From Prevotella sp. (lineage in GTDB: Bacteria; Bacteroidota; Bacteroidia; Bacteroidales; Bacteroidaceae), in contig JAFQQY010000030.1 in assembly GCA_017410365.1 (NCBI GenBank), positions 1-55,335 of the forward strand: 55,335 nt of DNA, read 5' to 3'. The notes beneath the pieces are model-generated. The model had not been told where the DNA came from, did not search any database, and was given only the letters and a program-made list of their open reading frames with translations. The position numbers and the translations under genes are program-made. The stretch's first letter is position 1. Each line of letters starts with the position of its first letter. Below, in pieces: positions 8,401 to 15,825 of the stretch.

Positions 8401-10701
8401 TTATTTAAAAACCACACCTTCAACATGATTGCCTATAAACATCGGTACCATGTCGGCAGTGCTGTACCAGCGAGGTTTGCCTTCCATGTTGTCATGGATT
8501 CTGCGACCGTTAATCTTCAGTCCGTCGAACAGTATGCCCTTCACCTTGCGCTCCTCGTTGTAACCATTGATTATCGAGAGGTAAGGGGCGCTGCCGTAAT
8601 ATCTGATGTTGCGGAAGGTAATGTTCTCCACACTTTTACCCGGGGCGGTGCAGTATTTCTGGTTGTAGCCCACCTTCACCTGCAAGATGCATCCTTGGTG
8701 AATGTTCTCTATTCTTATATTGTCGAACACCACATCCTTGACGTAGTTGTTGTCGCCGCAGTTTATCGCCAGACAACCCTGATAGTCAACCTGCGGCTCA
8801 CTCTGGCAAAGGATGTCGATATTCTCGTATCGCAGTCCTACGATACTGTCGCCAACCGCCGAGTTGCCGTGTATGCCGATGAAGATAGGATGGGCAACGT
8901 CTGCCCACAGGGTAGAGTTCCACATCCTTACGTTTCGTGCCGAACCGTTGAATCCCTTTCGGGTGGCATAGGCGGTGGTGCAGTCGTCTGACGTGCGACA
9001 GAAGACGCGGTTATAGAACACATCGGATGAGGCGAAGACGTTAAGACCATCGCCCCATGACGGAAAGGAGATGCAACGCACATCGTTTAGCGTGACGCCC
9101 TTGCTCTCGCCAACGGGACAAGTGTTGAGTATCATGCCGTCGATAACCACGTTGCTGCTGCGGTGGACGTGGCATCCCTCATAGCCTCGTGGCGGTCGGG
9201 CGATGCCGCGGCCGAGGATGCTCACGTTACTTGCATCCTCGATGGCGAAGGTTCCGGTGAAATAACTGCCGCCTTCAAGATAGACAGTGGTGTTGGAACC
9301 TATGTGCAGGGTGTCGTCGGTGTAGAAACCAGGGGCGTAATACTCGAACTTCCTTCCCTCTCTCTTTGCCTGCCGGCGTGCCTCGTCGGCCGTTACCGGA
9401 GGATTGGAGGTGAAGATGTGTAGGTTGTCGGTGATATTGCCGTCGAACTCAACGCTGACATTCTCTGGTTGGAATAGCAGGAACTGCACCGTAGAGTCGT
9501 TCTGCACGTTGGCTATCACCCCTCTGTAGTCGGGACGTATGCGGGCAGTCTTGTATTTCTTGTTCTTGCAGACAACCCTTACGAACACGTCGCCGGTGAA
9601 GTCGAAGAAGGCATACGACACCTCTGTCACCTTGTGCTTGCCTTTGGCTATGGGGGCGTTGACCTTAGCCATATAGGTGTCAATCTTCGTCCATTCATTG
9701 CTGCTGCGCGGACGGACGAAGACATCATAGTCGGTTTTCAGCGGAGCACCAACTGGTGCAGGATATGCAAACACCTGATGCAGTTTGCTATACTCCTTTA
9801 CCTTTGGCTTCTTGCCCTTGACAATCTTTTCAGTGTAAGGCATCTTCAGTCCCTTTGTCTTTACATAATGGTTGTACGCACGTTCATAGATAGGCCATAA
9901 CTTTCCGCGCCCCATCTGTCCCGGTTCTGCCCATTCGCAATAGAGTCCGGTGCAGTCGGTCCACGTCTCAAACGGCACATCATAGCCAAGGTTGTAGCGT
10001 GCCGTATATTCAAATCCTTTAAGCAGACGATTGTCAAGTGCTCCCCAAAGGTCATCCCCCTGTTCCCATGCCATCTCGCATATCTGTGACAGAGCTTCAA
10101 GACCCAGCTGCACATGTCCTTGGTCGCGCCCCGTCTCCTGACACTGTCCCGTTTCGGATATGTACTTTGGCAACGAACCGTTGTCGTTGGCATGCAGATG
10201 GTAGTCGGTAGCTGCCTTATACAGCACGCTGTCCTTCATGCAGATGGCACATGCCATGCGAAGTCTGTTGACAATAGCACCCCAGTTGCCGTTGGCGTAT
10301 GGGCTATCTGCCTCGAACTTCTGCATCATTGGCAGAAGGGCGCGCCTTATCATGCCGTTGAAACGGTCTTGCTGCTGCTTGCTGACCGCGCCGTTCCTGC
10401 TTGCGATGGTCATTGCCCTTACGAGGTCGTAGCACTGTATGGCGCAGAGCGGGGCATCATGCCCGTCGAGCTGTTCCAGTGTTCCGGCGTATGCGTCGAT
10501 GATTTCCATTGCCTCTTTGTACTTGCCTGTCTCGGCAAACTCAAGAGCCTTTTTCATGTCACGCTCACTGCCGCCCTTGGTGTTGCGGTATTGTCCGTCG
10601 CGCGCCACAATCTTATAAGGACCTGCCATCTTGTACTGTTCAGCACAGATGAAGCCGGTGGTTAATAGGCAAGCAAGTAGTAAAATTATTGCTTTCTTCA
10701 T
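8401..10701 (-). CDS. alginate-lyase-like domain fused to a right-handed beta-helix
   Basis: A 766-residue secreted protein (signal peptide ending near TTGFICA). The N-terminal half (about 40-330) repeats the helical lyase-like fold of the downstream gene: CQETGRDQGHVQLG matches MQESGRDGGHAAMALG, and WEQGDDLWGALDNR matches WNQGDDLFSYMDNR. The C-terminal half (about 345-766) is a beta-helix of GH28/GH49 type with GDGLNVF, TSDDCTTAY and IFIGIHGN, where the acidic residues could be catalytic. Such a two-enzyme chain would both eliminate and hydrolyse one polymer, or one half may only bind. No clear -7 box is seen upstream; the region before it is repeat-rich. Confidence 0.72.
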   Translation of the reverse strand: MKKAIILLLACLLTTGFICAEQYKMAGPYKIVARDGQYRNTKGGSERDMKKALEFAETGKYKEAMEIIDAYAGTLEQLDGHDAPLCAIQCYDLVRAMTIASRNGAVSKQQQDRFNGMIRRALLPMMQKFEADSPYANGNWGAIVNRLRMACAICMKDSVLYKAATDYHLHANDNGSLPKYISETGQCQETGRDQGHVQLGLEALSQICEMAWEQGDDLWGALDNRLLKGFEYTARYNLGYDVPFETWTDCTGLYCEWAEPGQMGRGKLWPIYERAYNHYVKTKGLKMPYTEKIVKGKKPKVKEYSKLHQVFAYPAPVGAPLKTDYDVFVRPRSSNEWTKIDTYMAKVNAPIAKGKHKVTEVSYAFFDFTGDVFVRVVCKNKKYKTARIRPDYRGVIANVQNDSTVQFLLFQPENVSVEFDGNITDNLHIFTSNPPVTADEARRQAKREGRKFEYYAPGFYTDDTLHIGSNTTVYLEGGSYFTGTFAIEDASNVSILGRGIARPPRGYEGCHVHRSSNVVIDGMILNTCPVGESKGVTLNDVRCISFPSWGDGLNVFASSDVFYNRVFCRTSDDCTTAYATRKGFNGSARNVRMWNSTLWADVAHPIFIGIHGNSAVGDSIVGLRYENIDILCQSEPQVDYQGCLAINCGDNNYVKDVVFDNIRIENIHQGCILQVKVGYNQKYCTAPGKSVENITFRNIRYYGSAPYLSIINGYNEERKVKGILFDGLKINGRRIHDNMEGKPRWYSTADMVPMFIGNHVEGVVFK

Positions 10702-11037
10702 TCTTTATATTTTTTGTATTTATTTTTAAAGGAGTGTAGGAGTATGCTTTCTTTTTTAAGGAGTGTAGGAGTGAAGGAGTGACGCTTCGCTTAGGAGTTT
10801 AGACGGATGCTTGACATGCAAGTATTCTTTGCTACGGATTTGGGGATTTAAAGGATTATTTGCGGGAGAGATTATTTCCTCCCCTTAGCAAGGGGAGGTT
10901 AGGTGGGGATTGTCCCTAATCCATCTTTTTATCCCCCTCTATCTCCCCCTTTTCAAGAGGGAGAACAGTTTGCTTTGTAATAAATTTAATCCTTCAATTA
11001 TTCGCATTCGCTCATCAGCTTCGCAGTCTTCAATCCT
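10702..11037. repeat. repeat-rich intergenic region
   Basis: No gene seen. It contains the 10801-10821 sequence shared with 1485-1504, a perfect palindrome CCTCCCCTT-AGC-AAGGGGAGG at 10878-10898, a weaker one around 10939-10962 (CTCCCCCTT...AGAGGGAG), and 'aggagtgtaggagt' simple-sequence drift. It separates the two - strand transcription units of the carbohydrate locus. Confidence 0.65.
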
Positions 11038-14001
11038 TCAATTCTCAATCAACTCTCTCATCCAAACTCCCCTCTCATTATGGAGAGGGGTTGGGGGTGA
11101 GGCCTCTTCAATTCTCCTACATGCTTCCCTTATCATATCAAGTGTTCCGCTTCCGTCGGAAACATACTTTACCACCATCTCGGCATATTTGAGTGCCTCT
11201 CCCAATACCTCATTCCTAACTCCTAACTCTTTTGCTTTCTCCATCAGTTCGAGCAGCGGCTGCAGGTCTTCAAGTTCCGCCAGATTGCCAGGGCGCATTG
11301 TGTTGAGAATGACATTCAGATTACCAGCATCTGCTGCAGAACCTTCATTCTTAATACGATTCAGTTCTTTCACCATGCGGGCATAGCCATGAGGTGCCCA
11401 TGGAGCATGTTCTGGTATTTTCTTTTCCATCTTCAACCAGGTCTCCTGTTCCTTGATGCGCTCTTCGGCAAGAGCAATGCTTGTTGACGAGTTGCCAAGT
11501 TGGTTAGTTGACATGTTGCTTGTTTCTGAATAGATTTTAAGATAATGTGTAGAGTTCCTGTCAGCGGCATAATCGGGCACGAATGTCCTGCCGTTGAGTG
11601 TAAGCGTATATAGATTGCCGTGCGTGCCAGATGCTGATGTCGGCGGATTGGCGGTGATGGAGTCAAGTTGTGAGTCAACAACGGCAACGGCCTCGTCCCA
11701 TTTTTCTATGCCCTTTGTTGCCATTACCAGCGGACCGTACATCAGTGCGCCGAGCCAGGATGAGGTTATGAGGTTTTGAGGTTGTAAGGTTTTGAGGTTC
11801 TTAGAACCTTGTAGCGAAGCGACCTTAGAACCTTGCAGCGCAGCGACCTCAAACTTATCCGGCCCATAGTGAATATGCTTTGTGAAAGGCATGGTTATTT
11901 CAATCATGTCGCCTTTCTTCCATTTCCTCTCCGCTATCTCCACATATTCTGAAGTGCGGTTGCTGTGACTTATCGTCTTGCCATTGAGTCTCACCTCAAA
12001 CCTGTCAGTTGCCCAGTAAGGTTTGCGCAGTTTCATGGCAAAGCGTTTTCCGCCTTTGATAATCCTTATTGTCGATTTCTCTGCCGGCCACTTGCATTCC
12101 TGTTCTATGACCACACTCTTGTCGCACCATGTTGCTGTGGTTGGCATATAAAGCGCAACCCAAAGTGTCTTGTCGGAAACGAAATATGCTGCCTCCTGAT
12201 ATTTCACGTGATTCTCCGAACCCGTACCTCCGCAGCACGACTCCTGAGGAGTGCGGTTGCCCCATGGTTTGGAAGCGTTCAGGCCAACGGCGTAATGGTA
12301 TGTCGTGAGATAATGCTCTGGATGCAGCGAACCGATAATCTGATTGTAGAGTACGCGCTCATAGTAGTCCATCAGCATGGCATTGTCTGGGTCGAAGCAG
12401 TTGAGGTCTTTCGTCAGCTTCGCCAGATTATACGCACAACAGGTCTCATTGAGCGTGGGGTTAGGAACTGGTCGCCCCTCATGGTCGGTAGCCATGTTGT
12501 TGTTCATGCTCAGCATCTGTGTGTAAGGTTGGCGGAACATCTCGCCGTTGCCTACACCGCCGGTAGCGTAGGCATAACGTCCCTGAACGAGTTGCCAGAA
12601 GTTGAGCGAAAGATTATAGTAATAGTCCTTGCCGTTGCCCCGATAACTGCGCAGCGCACTCGTTATCTTCGGAATGTGTTGGTTGGCGTGGCGCGTGCGG
12701 ATATCGTCGATGTTGCGCGACAGAGGGTCGAAGAATGCAGGACTATCGAAAAACGATGCCGCCTCAAGCAGTCGGTTGCTCTCTTTCTTATCTTCAACCA
12801 TCTCCGACAAACGACTCAACGATTCGCCCATGCCGCCATCCTCGCCGGCGATGTACATGTTCCACATCTCATAGCGGTTGCCTGGTCGCTCGCGCCTCTC
12901 CTCACGTGTGCCGTCAGTCTTCATGAACGTGCGATGATGCAGACGGTTCCACACCCACAATCCCATGTCCTTGGCTATGAGCAATGCCTTGTTGGCAATA
13001 TCCTTGTCGTCAACGTATGTGGCAATATCGATGAGACCAGCCAACTGCTTGTGAATGGCATAATAAGGTGCCCACACCCAGTCGCTGTTGTTGTAAGGAC
13101 GGTACATCTCTATCAGTACGGCATGGTGGGCGGGAATGGCGCCGAGATAACCATAGCCATAGCGGGCATAGTCTTTCTTATGCTCGTTGAATGCCGCCCA
13201 TGTGCCTTTCATGTTGCGCAATTCGTGCTCAGGAGCGAAGTCGCGTGCTTCCCAATAGCGTCCTAACGAATCGTTCCAAACAAACGTGCGTTCCTGACAT
13301 TGGCGCAGTTCGCTTACCATTCGTCGCATTCGTGAACGCAGCGAATCCTTCATGGCAGCATCTGTTGTACTGGCAAAGGCAAATGCCAGTGCCGACATGT
13401 AGTGGCCAGAGCCATGCCCTTTGAGTTTGGTTGTGGGCGAGTCCCAACCGTCGGATTGTCTGTATCCTTCTGTCGGCATACCGTAAGTGTCGCGGTAGTT
13501 ATAGAGTTGCTGACTCACGTCCCAACTCAGAATGGTTCTTATGGCAAGGTCGCGGTTGGAAGTAAGACGGTTGTCACCGTTTATTCTGACGCAGTTCAAC
13601 GGCAAAGGCTCTGCCACAGGTCTGCTGCCTGGCGTTTGGCTGTACTTATCAGTCACCTCGATGAAAGCTTTTACCGGCAAACCGTTTGCTGTGGTGTTGT
13701 CGCCTATGACATATCCGTCAATAGCATATCTGCTGCCGGCAGGATATTTCTTGGCATCAGCCAGTTCCTGCTCGGTGCTTAGTGCGGCATTCTCCCATCT
13801 CACCTGCCGATAACCGCCATTGCCGCTGCTATAAGTGACCCATAAAAGATGAGGCAGTCGTGGCACGGTGCCAACCTGAGTCATGACACGCAATGTGTCT
13901 ATCTTGTTGACAGTCCTTTCATTATTGCCGTTGTTTGCTTCCACTTTGCAGAAAGAAACAGCAAACAATAAAAAGCATATAAGCTTTATTATATTAGGCA
14001 T
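11038..14001 (-). CDS. GH127/GH146-type beta-L-arabinofuranosidase (DUF1680)
   Basis: A 987-residue secreted enzyme expected to remove beta-L-arabinofuranose from arabinan or glycoprotein side chains with a zinc-bound cysteine as nucleophile. After the signal peptide (LLFAVSFCKVEA) the (alpha/alpha)6 barrel holds NETCCAYN, giving Glu519 and Cys521, and ESCCGGTGSENH, giving Cys589 and Cys590. These four match the Zn ligands of characterised GH127 enzymes, where the first Cys of the pair is the nucleophile. Two oddities: residues about 719-747 are encoded by simple repeats (VAALQGSKVASLQGSK), and the last 20 or so residues are read from a palindromic intergenic-type repeat. The natural C-terminus was probably earlier. 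Confidence 0.85.
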   Translation of the reverse strand: MPNIIKLICFLLFAVSFCKVEANNGNNERTVNKIDTLRVMTQVGTVPRLPHLLWVTYSSGNGGYRQVRWENAALSTEQELADAKKYPAGSRYAIDGYVIGDNTTANGLPVKAFIEVTDKYSQTPGSRPVAEPLPLNCVRINGDNRLTSNRDLAIRTILSWDVSQQLYNYRDTYGMPTEGYRQSDGWDSPTTKLKGHGSGHYMSALAFAFASTTDAAMKDSLRSRMRRMVSELRQCQERTFVWNDSLGRYWEARDFAPEHELRNMKGTWAAFNEHKKDYARYGYGYLGAIPAHHAVLIEMYRPYNNSDWVWAPYYAIHKQLAGLIDIATYVDDKDIANKALLIAKDMGLWVWNRLHHRTFMKTDGTREERRERPGNRYEMWNMYIAGEDGGMGESLSRLSEMVEDKKESNRLLEAASFFDSPAFFDPLSRNIDDIRTRHANQHIPKITSALRSYRGNGKDYYYNLSLNFWQLVQGRYAYATGGVGNGEMFRQPYTQMLSMNNNMATDHEGRPVPNPTLNETCCAYNLAKLTKDLNCFDPDNAMLMDYYERVLYNQIIGSLHPEHYLTTYHYAVGLNASKPWGNRTPQESCCGGTGSENHVKYQEAAYFVSDKTLWVALYMPTTATWCDKSVVIEQECKWPAEKSTIRIIKGGKRFAMKLRKPYWATDRFEVRLNGKTISHSNRTSEYVEIAERKWKKGDMIEITMPFTKHIHYGPDKFEVAALQGSKVASLQGSKNLKTLQPQNLITSSWLGALMYGPLVMATKGIEKWDEAVAVVDSQLDSITANPPTSASGTHGNLYTLTLNGRTFVPDYAADRNSTHYLKIYSETSNMSTNQLGNSSTSIALAEERIKEQETWLKMEKKIPEHAPWAPHGYARMVKELNRIKNEGSAADAGNLNVILNTMRPGNLAELEDLQPLLELMEKAKELGVRNEVLGEALKYAEMVVKYVSDGSGTLDMIREACRRIEEASPPTPLHNERGVWMRELIEN
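11066..11112 (-). repeat. palindromic repeat forming the C-terminus of the GH127-like gene
   Basis: All 47 bases equal the reverse complement of 1384-1430. The hairpin arms are CCCCTCTC (11069-11076) and GAGAGGGG (11083-11090). It is translated as EEASPPTPLHNERGVW near the end of the enzyme. Confidence 0.85.
11762..11848 (-). repeat. in-frame simple repeats inside the GH127-like gene
   Basis: Two 24-bp units, each starting TTAGAACCTTG and ending GCGACC (11801-11824 and 11825-11848), differ at two positions. They abut a run of 'gaggtttt' words (11762-11800). The total is 29 codons, so the frame is kept; the 24-bp units give the repeated octapeptides VAALQGSK and VASLQGSK. The segment is absent from the family pattern as I know it. 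Confidence 0.75.
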
Positions 14002-14125
14002 AATTGTTAATAGTTAGTAATCATTATTATATTCAGATGCAAAAATACAAATTTAATTTCATTATCTTGTTCATTGCATCATAAATTATTTCCTATTGTT
14101 ATTCTTAGCACGTCATTCTAAATCG

Positions 14126-14186
14126 GTATACTGCCTGTATACTTTTGGTATACACGGCGTATACCGATGGTATATAGGCAGTATAC
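14126..14186. promoter_or_regulatory. six GTATAC motifs at exact 11-bp spacing
   Basis: GTATAC begins at 14126, 14137, 14148, 14159 and 14181, with GTATAT at 14170, always 11 bases apart with 5-base spacers. The outer motifs also form an 18-bp inverted repeat (14125-14142 with 14170-14187, one mismatch) enclosing a perfect 7-bp hairpin (GGTATAC at 14147, GTATACC at 14159). One turn of helix per motif puts all sites on one face, as expected for cooperative protein binding. It lies 130 bases upstream of the next + promoter and 125 bases upstream of the GH127-like start on -. Confidence 0.7.
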
Positions 14187-14220
14187 CAAATTTGAATGTG
14201 CTGAAAAATCTCCGTTGAAG

Positions 14221-14271
14221 CTTTGTTCTTTTGTACACATTTTACAAAAACTTTGATCTTTTGTATCATTT
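14221..14271 (+). promoter_or_regulatory. tandem direct repeat upstream of the lipoprotein promoter
   Basis: CTTTGTTCTTTTGTACACAT at 14221 and CTTTGATCTTTTGTATCAT at 14251 are nearly the same, 30 bases apart (about three helix turns). They sit 45-95 bases before the -33 box and could be activator sites. A reading frame that starts here is not likely to be translated, because it lies upstream of the promoter. Confidence 0.45.
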
Positions 14272-14315
14272 ATTTGCATAAATATATACTTAAATCACAT
14301 TTCTTATATATAATG

Positions 14316-14347
14316 TTTGCGTGTTATATAAAATATAACTACCTTTG
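14316..14347 (+). promoter_or_regulatory. promoter of the FimA-like lipoprotein operon
   Basis: The -33 element TTTG is at 14316-14319 and the -7 element TACCTTTG at 14340-14347, 20 bases apart. The 5' leader before the ATG at 14400 would be about 45-50 bases. This supports 14400 rather than an earlier start. Confidence 0.75.
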
Positions 14348-14399
14348 TTGCAACAAACTTGTAACTAATCGAAATAATTTACAAATTAAGATAATTGCC

Positions 14400-15791
14400 A
14401 TGCTTAAAATATTATTCCGGCTATCTTTCGTTTTGTCAGCATTGCTATTAGTGGCTTGTTCAGGCAACGACAACGAAACAGACATGCACTACCCCATCGG
14501 CACTCCAGTTGAGGTGCAACTTAGATTATCTCCTGTTGGCAGCTATAATGCAACAAGGGCGGAAGACGCAAATGCAAAGGATGAGGAAATGATGAACAGC
14601 TGGGTTGTCATAGTTGTGAACAATCAGAATCAGATAGAAAAAATTGAATCAGGTTCCATCAGCAATCTTGAACAGGTTGGTATTGCCGACGTGATACTTA
14701 CCGTTGGAGAAAAGACCGTATATTCTTTTGCAAATATTTCTCTTACCAAATTGGCTACTGCACTCAATGTTCAATCTTTATCAGAAGGAAACGTATTGAC
14801 ACTCGACAATATGAAAGCCGCATTGTTTAGTCCTAACGGCAACAATTGGAATGGCACTAACGGCATACCCATGAGCAATTGGCAGACAATTACAGTTACT
14901 GGACCCAAAGAGACGCACGACCTCTTTGTATGCCGCATGATAGCCAAACTTGAGTTTCAGATTAAAAACATCACTGGCAAGGAAATAATAAAGATAAAGA
15001 ATATATCTATCAGCGATATTACGCCCAATGGAACAGCAACCAAACTCATGCCTGCTTCTACTGTAACTAGCGATGAGGCGAGCGAGATGCAACCAAATTT
15101 GCCTGAGCGTGTTAACATAGACAATCCTACGGTTGGAAATAATAATCAGTCAACAACCGTAAATGTGCTTAATGGTACAGAAGAAATAACAATAGCCAAC
15201 GACGAAACCAAGAATGCCACAGTTTATCTGAACGAAAGCAAGATAGACCCAACATCAAGATATGGTTTGTTCATGATTACGCTAACCATCGACAAGGATG
15301 GTGCAAATGAGGAAGTGAGATATGCACTCGTTTCCAATGATAACGAGAAATGGACATACATAGCCCGCAATGATTATCGTATTATCCCGATAGTGCTCGA
15401 CGACTACAAGCTAGACATTATCCCTATCGACTACCCACCGATAGGCGTCTATCCTGCATCTGTGAAAGAAGAGGATGGCACATTTACTTGCACATCTCAT
15501 GCTGCAGGCGAGTTCAGCTTGCAACCAGTGGTAACGAGATACAGCACCGGCGAGCAGTTGCCATACGGCGCTACCGAAAACACTTGGAGCTATGTGGATA
15601 AGAGTTGGACAATAAGCAATCCTAATAGCATTTATAAGACAGCGCCCGCATGGAATGCCACCGACCATTATTTCGAGGGCAGTTTCAATAATTACACTGG
15701 CGAGGCTTACCATGAGTTCAGCGTATTAGTAAACAAGGGCAACAGCGCCCAGCAGACATTAACCTACCGATTGTGGGTAATAAGGAAATAA
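14400..15791 (+). CDS. FimA/Mfa-family-like surface lipoprotein
   Basis: A 463-residue lipoprotein. The start at 14400 gives a classic lipoprotein signal, with the lipobox LLVAC and Cys20 as acylation site. Residues about 35-390 have the pattern of Bacteroidales fimbrillin/anchor proteins (FimA, Mfa1, Mfa2 families): a VEVQLRLSP first strand, a two-lobe beta-rich fold and a TRAED segment near where fimbrillins are processed. The last 75 residues look like a separate beta domain. It lies 34 bases upstream of the giant secreted protein and shares its promoter, so the two probably work together at the surface, with this protein as an anchor or assembly partner. The family assignment rests on sequence pattern only. 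Confidence 0.6.
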   Translation: MLKILFRLSFVLSALLLVACSGNDNETDMHYPIGTPVEVQLRLSPVGSYNATRAEDANAKDEEMMNSWVVIVVNNQNQIEKIESGSISNLEQVGIADVILTVGEKTVYSFANISLTKLATALNVQSLSEGNVLTLDNMKAALFSPNGNNWNGTNGIPMSNWQTITVTGPKETHDLFVCRMIAKLEFQIKNITGKEIIKIKNISISDITPNGTATKLMPASTVTSDEASEMQPNLPERVNIDNPTVGNNNQSTTVNVLNGTEEITIANDETKNATVYLNESKIDPTSRYGLFMITLTIDKDGANEEVRYALVSNDNEKWTYIARNDYRIIPIVLDDYKLDIIPIDYPPIGVYPASVKEEDGTFTCTSHAAGEFSLQPVVTRYSTGEQLPYGATENTWSYVDKSWTISNPNSIYKTAPAWNATDHYFEGSFNNYTGEAYHEFSVLVNKGNSAQQTLTYRLWVIRK

Positions 15792-15825
15792 AAACTATCT
15801 TAATTGACCAAAACAGAAATTCATC

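Noticed and set aside
11965-13266. 433-codon open frame opposite the GH127-like gene
   Set aside because: Overlaps the Zn-site region of a well-supported enzyme; no start signals and no recognisable family.
14126-14186. CRISPR-like reading of the GTATAC array
   Set aside because: Repeat units of 6 bases with 5-base spacers are far too short, and no cas gene is present.
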